A DNA stretch of 64,000 bases from Streptococcus viridans. GTDB lineage: Bacteria; Bacillota; Bacilli; Lactobacillales; Streptococcaceae. Positions 43,410 through 53,040 of the stretch are shown piece by piece. Every line of letters begins with the position of its first letter. Position 1 is the stretch's first letter. The stretch spans positions 1,377,501 through 1,441,500 of the forward strand of contig NZ_LR134266.1 of the NCBI RefSeq assembly GCF_900636365.1, given 5' to 3'. Below the pieces are notes generated by a model that was given only the letters and a program-made list of their open reading frames with translations, ran no database searches and had not been told where the DNA came from. A program made the translations under genes and the position numbers.

Positions 43410-45764
43410 CTAATTGGTCTGCAAGACCTTTCTTGGCTTGGTCCCTTCAGCTGGTCCGATGACACCTGCTGCTTCCAAGTCTTCCATGAGGCGAGTGGCC
43501 CGGTTAAAACCAACCGATAAACGACGCTGAATCATCGAAGCGCTGGCTTTTTGAGTTTCAATCACGAGCGCCTTTGCCTCTTCAAAGAGAGGATCGCCTT
43601 CGTCTGAGCCACCCATACCTCCATCAAAGTCAGACTCAGATACTTCACCTGGATCGAAGGCATCATCATAATCCGCTTCAGCCTGTTCTTTGACGAAGTT
43701 GACAATCCGCTCCACATCATCATCAGAGATAAAGGAGCCCTGCAGACGGATCGGATGATTTTCATCAATCGGTTTAAAGAGCATGTCTCCGCGACCAAGT
43801 AGTTTCTCCGCCCCATTTTCATCCAAGATGGTCCGTGAGTCGGTCCCAGATGATACCGCAAAAGCGACACGGGAAGGCACATTGGCCTTGATCAAACCTG
43901 AGATAACATCAACCGATGGCCGTTGAGTCGCAAGGATCATGTGGATCCCTGCCGCACGCGCCTTCTGTCCAAGACGAATAATAGCATCTTCCACTTCTTT
44001 ACTTGCCACCATCATCAAGTCTGCCAACTCATCGACAATGACCACAATCAATGGAAGTGGTACTTGCTTCATCTCAGACTGGGTATTGTACTCCGCGACC
44101 TTGGCATTAAAGCCAGCAATATTCCGAGCACCCACTTTCGAGAAGAGTTCATAGCGATTTTCCATCTCATCGACAACCTTTTGTAGGGCCCGACTGGCCT
44201 TGCGTGGGTTGGTCACAACTGGAATCAAGAGGTGAGGAATATCATTATAGACAGAAAGCTCCACCATTTTTGGATCGACCATCATAAATTTGACTTCGTC
44301 CGGACGGGCCTTCATCAAGATACTCGAAATGATCCCATTAACCGCTACTGACTTACCAGATCCGGTAGAACCTGCTACCAAGAGGTGAGGCATCCGTGCC
44401 AAATCAAAGGTCCGAGCTGAACCATCTACAGCCTTCCCAAGAGGAATCTCAAGGAGTTTAGCTGGGTCTGTTTTGGACTGCTCCCACAATTCACGGAAGG
44501 AGACCGTCGCAATCTCTGAGTTGGGCACTTCAATTCCGACCAGAGACTTCCCTGGAATCGGTGCTTCAATCCGCACATCCTTGGCTGCTAGGGCCAAGGC
44601 TAAATCATCTGCCAGGTTGGAGATGCGGTTGACCCGCACACCGACAGCCGGTTTGACTTCATACTTAGTGACAGAGGGGCCGATTTCCGCCCGTTCCACT
44701 GTCGCCTTGATGTTAAAGCTTGCAAAGGTTTCTTCCAGAATGCGGATATTCTGACGAACGATGTTCTTCTCTTTGGATTGGTTTTTCGGTTTGTCAGGTG
44801 CGAAGAGATCAATCGTTGGAAGTTTGTACTGAAGGAGTTCCTTAGGTGTGAAGTCCACAGTGACTTCTTCATCCACATCCTCCTCTTCTGCGACGTCCTC
44901 CAGCTCCTCTGGGGAGCCGTCCGACCATTCTTCCGAGTAGCCTTCCTCTTCATTTGGTAGATAAATTTGAGGGTAGGCCTCCTCTGCAGGTACTTCTGTT
45001 TCGGTCACAGGTTCCATGACCTCACCTGTCTCAAGATCTACAGGATAGCCTTCTGTACTCACGGGACTAGCTTCTGCAAGTTGCTCGATGCGGGCTGCCT
45101 CCTCTGCTTCTGCTTGAAGGGCCTTCTTCTCTTCACGCTCGACAAAGCGCTCTTGGCGACGAATTTCTCGTTTTTCCATAAAGGAGTGAAAAGCTGCGAC
45201 AGCCTGCTCATACAAATCATAAACCGAATAAGAACTCATCAAGAGAAGTCCTAATACGATCAAGAGTCCTCCAATGAAATAAGTCCCGATGTTCGAGAGC
45301 AAGAAAGCAATCGGCGTATATAAGATTGCTCCTAGTAGTCCTCCTCCTGCAAAAGAAGAGACGCGAAGGTGCACGAGGTCCCCTAAGATACGTGAGAAGG
45401 TTGACCCGAAAGAAGAGCCTTCAAGTTTCAAGAGGGAGACAAAGTAAGCTTGATAGATCAGTAGTAAGCCTGCAAAAAGACTTAAAAAGCCAGACAAGGT
45501 CCCCTCATGCTTCTCAATCCATTTGAAAAAGAAGAGGTAGACAATAACAGCCGTCATCGCTACGTAAGCCAGACTACCTACCAAGAGACGGATAAGGTTG
45601 TAGGTCACTAAGCCTAAGGCCCCTAATCGTAAAAAGGCGAAAATGAAGACGAGAGTTAAGACAATCGTCATGATCATTCGGCGAATTGCTTTTTTTCTTT
45701 CTATTTCTGCTTTAGACAGTCGTCTTGTCGACCGTGTTTTTTTTGATTGATTATTGTTTGCCAT
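43410..45764 (-). CDS. ftsK: DNA translocase FtsK/SpoIIIE
   Basis: A 784-residue translocase that clears chromosome ends from the closing septum. It has four N-terminal membrane segments (about 30-180), an acidic linker (about 215-315), the RecA-like motor with Walker [10 protein letters not shown] (about 462) and [11 protein letters not shown] (about 560), and a C-terminal winged-helix gamma domain ([20 protein letters not shown]) that reads polar DNA motifs. AAAGG is 2 nt from the ATG, and an extended -10 box (TGGTATAAT) ends 7 bp before it, suggesting a very short or absent leader. Confidence 0.96.
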   Translation of the reverse strand: MANNNQSKKTRSTRRLSKAEIERKKAIRRMIMTIVLTLVFIFAFLRLGALGLVTYNLIRLLVGSLAYVAMTAVIVYLFFFKWIEKHEGTLSGFLSLFAGLLLIYQAYFVSLLKLEGSSFGSTFSRILGDLVHLRVSSFAGGGLLGAILYTPIAFLLSNIGTYFIGGLLIVLGLLLMSSYSVYDLYEQAVAAFHSFMEKREIRRQERFVEREEKKALQAEAEEAARIEQLAEASPVSTEGYPVDLETGEVMEPVTETEVPAEEAYPQIYLPNEEEGYSEEWSDGSPEELEDVAEEEDVDEEVTVDFTPKELLQYKLPTIDLFAPDKPKNQSKEKNIVRQNIRILEETFASFNIKATVERAEIGPSVTKYEVKPAVGVRVNRISNLADDLALALAAKDVRIEAPIPGKSLVGIEVPNSEIATVSFRELWEQSKTDPAKLLEIPLGKAVDGSARTFDLARMPHLLVAGSTGSGKSVAVNGIISSILMKARPDEVKFMMVDPKMVELSVYNDIPHLLIPVVTNPRKASRALQKVVDEMENRYELFSKVGARNIAGFNAKVAEYNTQSEMKQVPLPLIVVIVDELADLMMVASKEVEDAIIRLGQKARAAGIHMILATQRPSVDVISGLIKANVPSRVAFAVSSGTDSRTILDENGAEKLLGRGDMLFKPIDENHPIRLQGSFISDDDVERIVNFVKEQAEADYDDAFDPGEVSESDFDGGMGGSDEGDPLFEEAKALVIETQKASASMIQRRLSVGFNRATRLMEDLEAAGVIGPAEGTKPRKVLQTN

Positions 45765-45771
45765 AACCTTT

Positions 45772-45780
45772 ATTATACCA
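45772..45780 (-). promoter_or_regulatory. Extended -10 box directly before ftsK
   Basis: The minus strand reads TGGTATAAT with its last T at 45772, 8 bp from the start codon at 45764. Initiation at the usual 6-8 nt would put +1 at or next to the ATG. No -35 box is clear. Confidence 0.5.
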
Positions 45781-45833
45781 CATTTCTAGACTAGTTCTCT
45801 AGTAAAATCCTTTTCTCTCATCTGCGAAAGCAA

Positions 45834-45862
45834 CAAAAAAACAGTACCTCACAGGCACTGTT
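45834..45862 (-). terminator. Terminator behind the frameshifted gene
   Basis: Stem AACAGTGCCT/AGGTACTGTT with one mismatch and a GTG loop, then seven T on the minus strand, 3 bp behind the stop codon. Confidence 0.85.
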
Positions 45863-45864
45863 AC

Positions 45865-46273
45865 CTATAGATTTTTCTTTGGGTGGCGGTCGATGATGGC
45901 TTGATGCTCTTTCAGCGCTTGTTTTCCTTTTTCCGTCAACTGAAAGCCCCGAACTGTGAACTCTTGTGCCAACTCTTCTTCGGTAAAGTAATTCGCTAAA
46001 GCTTGGTTCAAATCGGCTGCTTTCATTTTGGACAAGCCCGCGACTCCCTTCTTTTTAAGAATGGCTTTTTTCATGGTCGCATTGATTTGGTCCAGCGAAT
46101 CAAAAGCGGATTCGATAACAACATACCCCTTATCTACCAAAACCTTCACATGTTCCGAGCTTTGGATCCAACAACCAAGCTTCCAAGTCTCTCTCAGGCG
46201 AAATATAAGGTTTCACCTCGTGATCTGCATAAAATTTTTCTAGTATATCTGAAATAGTTGTCATCCTTTTCAT
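45865..46273 (-). pseudogene. Frameshifted gene with a SAP-like C-terminal part
   Basis: Two overlapping frames on the minus strand look like one gene broken by a one-base shift. The first begins at the ATG at 46273 (MKRMTTISDILEKFY...), runs through DLEAWLLDPKLGT and stops soon after. The second continues as EHVKVLVDKGYVVIESAFDS...LKEHQAIIDRHPKKNL (94 codons, stop at 45865). The segment KKGVAGLSKMKAADLNQALANYF resembles a SAP nucleic-acid-binding motif. Joined, they would make a protein of about 135 residues. The shift lies around 46150-46175. The alternatives are a sequencing error or a second start at a GTG (46149) without a good ribosome site. Confidence 0.6.
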
Positions 46274-46303
46274 CTTTCTTTTTTTAAAAAATAGACTGTA
46301 TCC

Positions 46304-47224
46304 TTACCAATCTCTTTCAAGATGAGTCCATTCGGCAAACTCTTGATAAGTCTCCAATACTTTAGTTTGCTTCTCCCCATCATTACTTTCATATGTTCCA
46401 ATCACTTCTAATTTATCTTGACCAAGTGGCGCAAACCAATGCCTAAGCATTTGGTAGGATTCTTCTACGGATATTTTTCTCTTCCGAAATGCTACCACCA
46501 TCTTATCTTCTTTATTAGCCTTTCCTAACTGAATAAACTTAGAGTAGTCCTTTTCAAAGTTGATACAGTCACAATACGGATAAGAGAAGATAAAGAAATC
46601 ATTTCGGTTATATACATTACTATTATTAATGGCGTCTCCAAGTGATGTTAAGTTATGACTAGTGGGGTAATTGCTTTTGAGTAATTTCTCTGTCGTTTCG
46701 CCCACTATTTTATTGGAATCCAAGTCCATTTTAACGGTGATTCTGTTCTTTTTTTCATATTGTTGGAGTGTCAACAATAAATATTCCTTTTCATCCTCAA
46801 TAACTATATTTCCTTGAAATAACAAATAAAAGTTTTTATCATAATTCTTAACAACTTGGTAGAGATCAACCTTTTCAGGTTTCTTATCTAGATAATCTAA
46901 ATCATAAACAATCGCATGCCAAGTCCAACCTTTTTTGGGTTCCTCGTCTATTCCTTCATTACTTGCAGTCCGTGTTCCTAAAACTAAATAACGATCACCA
47001 ATTGATGCCCATCCATTAAGGGAAGTGAAATCTTCAGAGCCTCGAAAGGAAATTATTCGTTTCTCTTCATCTAGATAGTGTAATTCTTTGATCGATCCTG
47101 CATCATACTTTTCCCATTTAATTTTATGTTCATTTTTTTGAAGGTCTAAGTTTTTCTTATAGACTATCATAGAGATAGATAGAATCGATATTAGAAGTAA
47201 AGCTACAATTTTCCATTTTTTCAT
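46304..47224 (-). CDS. Hypothetical membrane-anchored protein
   Basis: A 306-residue protein not recognised by family. It has one N-terminal membrane segment (MKKWKIVALLLISILSISM) with no lipobox or signal-peptidase site, so the rest should stay outside the cell, tethered. The outer part is rich in Lys, Asp, Glu and aromatic residues, with a CDC pair near 225, and it looks globular. The ATG at 47224 is chosen because AGAGG lies 9 nt upstream; the ATG three codons earlier touches that site. The gene is AT-rich compared with its neighbours, which suggests accessory origin. Immunity-like roles are possible but nothing here shows it. Confidence 0.7.
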   Translation of the reverse strand: MKKWKIVALLLISILSISMIVYKKNLDLQKNEHKIKWEKYDAGSIKELHYLDEEKRIISFRGSEDFTSLNGWASIGDRYLVLGTRTASNEGIDEEPKKGWTWHAIVYDLDYLDKKPEKVDLYQVVKNYDKNFYLLFQGNIVIEDEKEYLLLTLQQYEKKNRITVKMDLDSNKIVGETTEKLLKSNYPTSHNLTSLGDAINNSNVYNRNDFFIFSYPYCDCINFEKDYSKFIQLGKANKEDKMVVAFRKRKISVEESYQMLRHWFAPLGQDKLEVIGTYESNDGEKQTKVLETYQEFAEWTHLERDW

Positions 47225-47287
47225 TTTCAACATCCTCTTTTTAACGACTAGACAGTCATTATAGTTCGTCTAAATCTCTCTTGATCC

Positions 47288-48073
47288 CTATTTCGACTGG
47301 AAAGGAGATACACGGTTGTCCTCATCCTTCAAGTATTGTTGCGCCTTTTGAACGATATAGAGCGACTCATCTTCTGAAACTAACTTGCGAAAGAGCTCTT
47401 CCGCTCTAGACTTATCGCCTTTAAGAGTAGCATTCAAGGCTTGGTAGTAGATAATCTCTAACTGCTGGTATTTGAAATCATTGCTTAAATCTTCGAAATA
47501 GTCATTGCTTTGGTGGGCAATGGTTAAATCATAAAGAGCGAGACAGACCTTTCTTGTTTTCTCAGCTAGTGTAGGGTCTGTAATGGTCAATCCATTTAAC
47601 TGAGCCTCTAGCTCCTCTCTAGACAAATCAGGATCTGTTAGGACGATTGATCGCATGAGATAACTCTCAAAAAAGTTCTTATATTTTTGCGGTAGTTCCT
47701 TCTGACTGAGTGCTTCTCTAGCTTCTTTTATGACAATATCGAAATCTCCCATCATAAAAGAATAAGCGACTGATGTCAGCTTCATATCGATCTGTAAAAT
47801 GGGCTTTTTCACATTCTTGTTCAACTGAAGGTATTGCTGCCAAAAAGCTAAATCTAAGTCTACATGGAGCAAGGTGTTGCACTTGTTGGTGTAGCTCTTC
47901 TTAAGCAAGTAGATAAATAAAAACAAGCCTGCAAGGACCAATAAGAGGCCAGCAGTCTGAAGAAGGGTATCTCTGACCACGAACCCAATGCAAATAATCA
48001 AAAGCATTGCCAAGACGCCTGCAGATCTAATATAGAGTCTATAGTTTTTGCGTAGAGTTTTATAATCCATCAT
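47288..48073 (-). CDS. Hypothetical two-segment membrane protein with TPR-like helices
   Basis: A 261-residue protein with two adjacent N-terminal membrane segments (about 15-55) and a cytoplasmic all-helical part. The repeating pattern of small and aromatic residues (LEIIYYQALNATLKGDKSRAEELFRKL at about 207-233; key residues only) fits TPR repeats. No enzyme motif is visible. AGGAGG stands 4 nt before the first of two ATGs. It lies 63 bp upstream of the membrane-anchored protein gene in the same direction and may form a unit with it. A TTGTTG-17-TAAAAT promoter lies upstream. Function unknown. Confidence 0.75.
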   Translation of the reverse strand: MMDYKTLRKNYRLYIRSAGVLAMLLIICIGFVVRDTLLQTAGLLLVLAGLFLFIYLLKKSYTNKCNTLLHVDLDLAFWQQYLQLNKNVKKPILQIDMKLTSVAYSFMMGDFDIVIKEAREALSQKELPQKYKNFFESYLMRSIVLTDPDLSREELEAQLNGLTITDPTLAEKTRKVCLALYDLTIAHQSNDYFEDLSNDFKYQQLEIIYYQALNATLKGDKSRAEELFRKLVSEDESLYIVQKAQQYLKDEDNRVSPFQSK

Positions 48074-48202
48074 TTAGCCTCCTATCCATGATTTGTTTTA
48101 TTTTAGGAATTCGTTCATTTTCCAACAAAACAAGTTACCTCCCATCATACCTCATTTTTCATAGGCCCGCAAGCTGAATATCGCCTCATCCAAAGGATAG
48201 AT

Positions 48203-48231
48203 TTGAATCAAATGGAAAATTAAGGTACAAT
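48203..48231 (+). promoter_or_regulatory. Promoter of the cyclophilin lipoprotein gene
   Basis: TTGAAT (48203-48208) and TACAAT (48226-48231), 17-bp spacing, 32 bp before the start codon. Confidence 0.7.
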
Positions 48232-48263
48232 AGAGGGTAGACTAATGTGTTGAAAGGATTAAT

Positions 48264-49088
48264 ATGAAAAAATTAATTGCCCTACTTGTATTTTCCGGTT
48301 TAGCTTTGGCAGGATGTGGCTCTAATCAATCAGATACAAAGACATCCTCTAGCTCGGCTTCAGAAACTAAGCAATCAACTACTTCTAGCGTAGATGCTAG
48401 TGAACAAAAGAAATTAGATCAGCTTCGTAAGGATATCCAAGATGCGATGACCAATGAAAATGCGGTCTTTCCTCAGCTCTCCAACGAAGTTGCTGAAGAT
48501 GAAGCTGTCGTGAAAATCACGACCAACAAAGGGGACATTACCGTTAAGCTCTTTCCGAAATACGCACCTTTAGCCGTTGAGAATTTCTTAACCCACGCTA
48601 AGGATGGCTATTATAATGGCCTCCTCTTCCACCGCGTGATTAATAACTTTATGATCCAAACAGGAGATCCTAAAGGAGATGGTACAGGTGGTGAGTCCAT
48701 TTGGAAAGGAAAAGATAGCTCTAAAGATTCAGGAGCAGGCTTTGAAAATGAATACTCTCCTTACCTCTACAATCTTCGTGGTGCTTTAGCCATGGCCAAT
48801 TCCGGTCCAAATACAAATGGTAGCCAATTCTATATTAACCAAAATAAAGAAGACTGGTCCAGCAAGCTTCCAACTGAGCGCTTCCCTGCTAAAATCATCG
48901 AAGCCTATAAGAATGGTGGAAACCCTACCCTTGATGGTGGGAACTACACTGTCTTTGGACAAGTCATCGACGGCATGGATGTAGTCGACAAAATTGCCGA
49001 AGTTGAAACGGACGACAAAGACAAACCAAAAGAAGATGTCAAAATTGAAAAAATGGAAATCGTAAAAGACTACGATTTCAAGAAATAA
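48264..49088 (+). CDS. slrA: Cyclophilin-type peptidyl-prolyl isomerase lipoprotein
   Basis: A 274-residue lipoprotein. The lipobox LAGC puts the lipidated Cys at 18, followed by a Ser/Thr-rich spacer and a cyclophilin domain (about 80-265) with [27 protein letters not shown] and [10 protein letters not shown]. It helps fold exported proteins outside the membrane. It matches pneumococcal SlrA, which affects colonisation, in length and layout. AAAGGA lies 7 nt before the ATG. It has its own promoter and terminator. Confidence 0.92.
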   Translation: MKKLIALLVFSGLALAGCGSNQSDTKTSSSSASETKQSTTSSVDASEQKKLDQLRKDIQDAMTNENAVFPQLSNEVAEDEAVVKITTNKGDITVKLFPKYAPLAVENFLTHAKDGYYNGLLFHRVINNFMIQTGDPKGDGTGGESIWKGKDSSKDSGAGFENEYSPYLYNLRGALAMANSGPNTNGSQFYINQNKEDWSSKLPTERFPAKIIEAYKNGGNPTLDGGNYTVFGQVIDGMDVVDKIAEVETDDKDKPKEDVKIEKMEIVKDYDFKK

Positions 49089-49090
49089 GC

Positions 49091-49117
49091 AAAAGAGAAC
49101 CGCACGGTTCTCTTTTT
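49091..49117 (+). terminator. Bidirectional terminator between slrA and the ABC-F gene
   Basis: Twelve-bp stem AAAAGAGAACCG/CGGTTCTCTTTT with a CA loop, T-rich both ways, between convergent genes. Confidence 0.9.
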
Positions 49118-49121
49118 GTGT

Positions 49122-50663
49122 TTACGTCAATTCATTAAAGTCCCAGATTTGGTCCATCCAGCCTTCATAGAAATCTGGCTCGTGGCAAACCATGAGGATC
49201 GATCCCTTATATTCTTTCAGGGCCCGTTTCAACTCTTCTTTGGCATCCACATCCAAGTGGTTGGTCGGCTCATCTAGTACCAAGACATTGTTTTCACGGT
49301 TCATCAAGAGACAGAGGCGTACCTTGGCTTGCTCCCCACCGGATAGTACTTGGATTTGGCTTTCGATATGCTTGGTTGTCAAACCACAGCGGGCAAGGGC
49401 AGCTCGAACCTCTGCTTGATTGAGAGCTGGAAAGGCATTCCAGACTGCTTCTAGCGGTGTCTGACGATTGCCTCCTTCGACCTCTTGCTCGAAATAGCCA
49501 AGCTCAAGATAATCCCCACGCTCGACTTCACCAGCAATTGGAGGGATAATTCCTAGAAGACTCTTCAAGAGAGTGGTTTTCCCGATCCCATTAGCTCCGA
49601 TAATGGCGACCTTCTGATTGCGCTCGAAGGTCAAGTTCAAAGGCTTGGTCAAGGGACGATCATAGCCAATTTGGAGATCCTTGGCCTGGAAGATAAAGCG
49701 TCCAGGTGTGCGGGCATTTTTAAATTCAAAGGATGGCTTTGGTTTCTCACTTTGCAACTCAATGAGTTCCATTTTGTCCAGCTTCTTCTGACGAGACATA
49801 GCCATATTCCGTGTAGCCACACGCGCCTTATTGCGGGCTACGAAATCTTTCAAATCAGCAATCTCTTTTTGCTGGCGCTCATAAGCCGCTTCCAATTGTG
49901 ATTTCTTCATTTCATAAACTTCGAGGAATTGGTAGTAGTCTCCTGAATAGCGGGTCAACTGTTGATTTTCCACATGGTAGACGATGTTGATCACATCGTT
50001 CAAGAAAGGAATATCGTGGGAAATAAGGACAAAGGCATTTTCATAGTTCTGCAAATAGCGTTTGAGCCAATCGATGTGCTCTGCATCCAAGTAGTTGGTT
50101 GGCTCGTCCAAGAGAAGGATATCTGGTTTTTCAAGGAGCAATTTAGCCAAAAGGACCTTGGTCCGCTGCCCACCTGACAGGGCCGTCACATCCGTCTCCA
50201 TACCAAAGTCCATGACCCCAAGAGCACGCGCCACTTCATCTATCTTGGCATCCAAGGTATAGAAATCCCGGCTCTCTAACCGATCCTGGAGCTCTCCGAC
50301 TTCTTCCATGAGAGCATCCATATCCGCTCCATCTTCAGCCATTTCCATATAGAGGTCATTGATGCGAGCCTCTGCTTTAAAGAGCTCGTCGAAAGCTGTC
50401 CGCAAGACATCGCGCACCGTTTGCCCTTCTTTTAGGACAGCATGCTGGTCAAGATAGCCAGCGGTCACATACTTAGACCACTCGACCTTCCCTTCGTCGG
50501 GTTGCATCTTGCCCGTCACGATGCTCATGAAGGTGGATTTTCCTTCACCATTGGCCCCTACCAATCCGATATGCTCTCCCTTTAACAAGCGGAAGGACAC
50601 ATCCTCAAAAATAGCCCGGTCTCCAAAGCCGTGGCTTAAATTTTTCACCTCTAAAATACTCAT
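49122..50663 (-). CDS. ABC-F family ATPase (YkpA/YbiT type)
   Basis: A 513-residue cytoplasmic protein with two nucleotide-binding domains and no membrane segment: Walker A GANGEGKS (about 37) and GANGIGKT (about 350), signatures LSGGQRTK and LSGGEQAK, Walker B LLLDEPTN and VLDEPTNH. The interdomain linker (about 240-310) is Lys/Glu-rich. ABC-F proteins act on the ribosome; the YkpA/YbiT group is thought to rescue stalled translation, and this is not one of the well-known resistance ABC-Fs. GAGAG lies 6 nt before the ATG. It is transcribed alone. Confidence 0.93.
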   Translation of the reverse strand: MSILEVKNLSHGFGDRAIFEDVSFRLLKGEHIGLVGANGEGKSTFMSIVTGKMQPDEGKVEWSKYVTAGYLDQHAVLKEGQTVRDVLRTAFDELFKAEARINDLYMEMAEDGADMDALMEEVGELQDRLESRDFYTLDAKIDEVARALGVMDFGMETDVTALSGGQRTKVLLAKLLLEKPDILLLDEPTNYLDAEHIDWLKRYLQNYENAFVLISHDIPFLNDVINIVYHVENQQLTRYSGDYYQFLEVYEMKKSQLEAAYERQQKEIADLKDFVARNKARVATRNMAMSRQKKLDKMELIELQSEKPKPSFEFKNARTPGRFIFQAKDLQIGYDRPLTKPLNLTFERNQKVAIIGANGIGKTTLLKSLLGIIPPIAGEVERGDYLELGYFEQEVEGGNRQTPLEAVWNAFPALNQAEVRAALARCGLTTKHIESQIQVLSGGEQAKVRLCLLMNRENNVLVLDEPTNHLDVDAKEELKRALKEYKGSILMVCHEPDFYEGWMDQIWDFNELT

Positions 50664-50721
50664 GATTGACTCTCTTTCATTGATTTCACTCGTATGATTA
50701 TATCATCTTCAAGACAGAATT

Positions 50722-50746
50722 AAAAGGGAGTCCAACTCCCTTTTTT
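50722..50746 (-). terminator. Terminator of the rsmI-ArsC unit
   Basis: Ten-bp stem AAAAGGGAGT/ACTCCCTTTT with a CCA loop, directly behind the ArsC-like gene; T-rich on both strands. Confidence 0.85.
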
Positions 50747-50747
50747 C

Positions 50748-51101
50748 TTACAAACCTAAGTCCGCATATGGTTTCCGGTAGCCCACTTGAACAACTTTTC
50801 CGTCCTTCACTAAGAGAGGGCGTTTGATCAGCATGCCATCGCTAGCTAAAAGGTCTGCCGCTTCTTCTATCGAAAGCTGATCCACCTTGTCTTTCAAGCC
50901 TAACTCCCGATACTTCATCCCACTGGTGTTAAAGAAGGATTTGATTGGTAGGGAAGACTCCTTGATCCAAGTTTGTAGTTGCTCACTGGTCGGGGTGTCT
51001 ACCACGATATCTTGACTATCAAACTCACAGCCTAAGCTCGTTAACTCCGATTTCGCCTTGCGGCAGGTCGAACATTTTGGGTATTCAATAAATGATAACA
51101 T
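50748..51101 (-). CDS. ArsC/Spx/MgsR-family thioredoxin-fold protein
   Basis: A 117-residue protein with the redox motif C10-S-T-C13 at the N-terminus and the family's SIKSFFNTSGMKYRELGL and IKRPLLVKDGKVVQVGY blocks. It may be an arsenate-reductase-like thiol enzyme or a Spx-type RNA-polymerase-binding regulator. The RPLL motif is common to both, and the lack of the Spx-specific basic residues cannot be judged by eye. AAGGAG lies 5 nt before the ATG. It ends the tmk-to-ArsC gene series. Confidence 0.85.
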   Translation of the reverse strand: MLSFIEYPKCSTCRKAKSELTSLGCEFDSQDIVVDTPTSEQLQTWIKESSLPIKSFFNTSGMKYRELGLKDKVDQLSIEEAADLLASDGMLIKRPLLVKDGKVVQVGYRKPYADLGL

Positions 51102-51110
51102 CTTTTCTCC

Positions 51111-51599
51111 TTATTCTTTCCAAGATATGGCCTCATGTTGCAACAGCCAACGCTTGCGATCTAGTCCAGCAGCATAGCCTGTCAACTTTTTCTCCGTACC
51201 CAGCACCCGGTGACATGGGATAAGGAGGAGCAAGGGATTCCGACCTACTGCTTGACCGATGGCTTGGGCAGATTTGCAAGACAAGGCCCGGGCAATCTCT
51301 CCATAAGTCCGACTTTCCCCATAGGGAATCTGAGCTAGATAGGCCCAAACTCTTTGTTGAAAGTCTGTCCCTTGAGGAGATAGGGGAAAGGGCATGGAAG
51401 GATTTTCCCCTATAAAGTATCGATCCAGCCATTCAAAGACAGCTTCATGAAGTGGCTGACAAGCTTCTTCGATATGCTCAAGCCCCTGCTCACAATTGGC
51501 TTGGTCACAAAACCAGATCCCAACTAGGCTTTCCTCATCCACCACAACAGATAGAGGCCCCAAGGGACTCTGATAGAGTTGGCGATAAAACCTAGTCAT
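51111..51599 (-). CDS. ogt: Methylated-DNA-protein cysteine methyltransferase
   Basis: A 162-residue DNA repair protein that transfers the methyl group from O6-methylguanine to its own cysteine. The acceptor is C129 in LIPCHRVLG; GTDFQQRVWAYLAQIPYGESRTYGEIA carries the DNA-binding helix-turn-helix. The ATG overlaps the last 8 bases of the GNAT gene and has no own strong ribosome site, so translation is coupled; a 12-codon extension into the GNAT gene is rejected. Confidence 0.93.
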   Translation of the reverse strand: MTRFYRQLYQSPLGPLSVVVDEESLVGIWFCDQANCEQGLEHIEEACQPLHEAVFEWLDRYFIGENPSMPFPLSPQGTDFQQRVWAYLAQIPYGESRTYGEIARALSCKSAQAIGQAVGRNPLLLLIPCHRVLGTEKKLTGYAAGLDRKRWLLQHEAISWKE

Positions 51600-52164
51600 T
51601 TTGAGACTGTTCTGCACGGTAGTCCCAACGATCATCTTCGCTAATCACTTGGAAGAGGCTGGTTTCTGCCTTTCGTTTGATCTTCTGATAAGCGAGACGC
51701 ACCCCATCAATTGGTACCTTCCCACAGTAATGGAAGCCTAACTTCTCTAAAAGGTGTTGCATGACCTTGTTGTCAGGATGGGTATCACAGCGAAAATCCG
51801 GGCCTTTCTCTCCTTCGATCAAGCCTTGAAGGAAGGTTTGGGCTACGCCTCGTCCAGCAGCTTCTTTGGCAACAGCGATCCGGTGAAAACTGATATAGAG
51901 ATAGTTATCATGTTCCCATTTTCCATCATAAATGTCATTATAAGCTGCTTCATTTCCCTTGTAGAGAGCGGCATAAGCTACGACTTCTTGATTCTCTACA
52001 GCTACATAACCACGGCTTTCTAGGATATCCTCAAAAATGATTTCTTGATCCGGATAACCATCCTGCCATTGGTCCACGCCAGCTGCAGCTAAGCTATCCT
52101 TGCCATCTTGGATGATTTCCATAATCCGATTGATTTCATTGGGATAGGCCATTCTAATTTCCAT
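51592..52164 (-). CDS. GNAT-family N-acetyltransferase
   Basis: A 190-residue acetyltransferase. The acetyl-CoA loop is VAKEAAGRGVAQTFLQGLI (about 101-119), followed by RCDTHPDNKVMQHLLEKLGF typical of GNAT helix 4. The substrate is not known. The start MEIRMAYPNEINR has AAGGAG 6 nt upstream; it overlaps the end of rsmI by 11 bp. A 25-codon upstream extension falls inside rsmI and is rejected. It is part of the rsmI-GNAT-ogt-ArsC run. Confidence 0.88.
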   Translation of the reverse strand: MEIRMAYPNEINRIMEIIQDGKDSLAAAGVDQWQDGYPDQEIIFEDILESRGYVAVENQEVVAYAALYKGNEAAYNDIYDGKWEHDNYLYISFHRIAVAKEAAGRGVAQTFLQGLIEGEKGPDFRCDTHPDNKVMQHLLEKLGFHYCGKVPIDGVRLAYQKIKRKAETSLFQVISEDDRWDYRAEQSQND

Positions 52165-53038
52165 CAGACTCTCCTTTTTCTTCCTCTTGGTGGTAACGGG
52201 CATAGAGATCACTCTTTTGCAGCCCAAATTGTTTGGCAACCTGTTTAATTGCCTGGTTCTTTTTCATACCAGATTCGACCAGTAGATCAATCTCTCGGAT
52301 CAGATCCACTTCTTCTAGATCTGGCTTCTGCTCACTGGCGCCCTCCACAATTAGAAGGCACTCCCCCTTGAGGGGATTTTCCTCTAGGTAAGCCACTAAC
52401 TCTGCGATGGTCCCTCGTGTGTACTCTTCATAGATCTTGGTCAGTTCTCGGACCAGCACAACCGGACGGTCTCCATAGACTGCCAGCATATTTTGAAGCG
52501 TCGCACGAACCCGGTGCGGAGACTCATAAAAAATCTGAGTCTCAGGATAGTCTCGCTTTTCTTGAAAAAAAGCCTTTTGCTGCCCTTCTTTGCGCGGGAG
52601 AAATCCATAAAAGATATGAGGCTGGGGAGCCAAGCCACTCGCAATTAGACCCGTAATCCCGGCGCTCGGACCAGGAACCGCCACAACGGGAATCTCTCGC
52701 TCAATGGCTGCCTTGACCAAGTCATGACCTGGATCCGAAATACTTGGCAATCCAGCATCCGATACCTGGGCCAAGCCCTTTCCTGACTCCAAATGAGCTA
52801 GTAAATCAGGAATTTTTTCCATAGCATTGTGCTCGTGAAAGCTGGTTTGCGGCGTCCTAATCTCAAAATGCTTGAGCAAGAGTCCTGTATTACGGGTATC
52901 TTCCGCCGCAATCAGATCTACCTCTTTTAAGGTTTGGATCATGCGGTAGCTCATGTCATCCCGATTGCCAATCGGAGTCGGCACTAAAAAGAGGGTTCCC
53001 GTCGCTCTATCCCCTTTAAAACTTCGTTGAATCTGCAT
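52154..53038 (-). CDS. rsmI: 16S rRNA 2'-O-ribose C1402 methyltransferase RsmI
   Basis: A 294-residue tetrapyrrole-methylase-fold enzyme that methylates C1402 in the ribosomal decoding centre. It has LVPTPIGNRDDMSYR (about 18-32), AAEDTRNTGLLLKHF (about 44), QVSDAGLPSISDPG (about 91) and VPGPSAGITGLIASG (about 120), plus a C-terminal tail (KKNQAIKQVAKQFG). AGGGAG stands 5 nt before the ATG, 2 bp behind yabA. The tmk-holB-yabA-rsmI order is conserved in Firmicutes. Confidence 0.97.
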   Translation of the reverse strand: MQIQRSFKGDRATGTLFLVPTPIGNRDDMSYRMIQTLKEVDLIAAEDTRNTGLLLKHFEIRTPQTSFHEHNAMEKIPDLLAHLESGKGLAQVSDAGLPSISDPGHDLVKAAIEREIPVVAVPGPSAGITGLIASGLAPQPHIFYGFLPRKEGQQKAFFQEKRDYPETQIFYESPHRVRATLQNMLAVYGDRPVVLVRELTKIYEEYTRGTIAELVAYLEENPLKGECLLIVEGASEQKPDLEEVDLIREIDLLVESGMKKNQAIKQVAKQFGLQKSDLYARYHQEEEKGESDGN

Positions 53039-53040
53039 GT

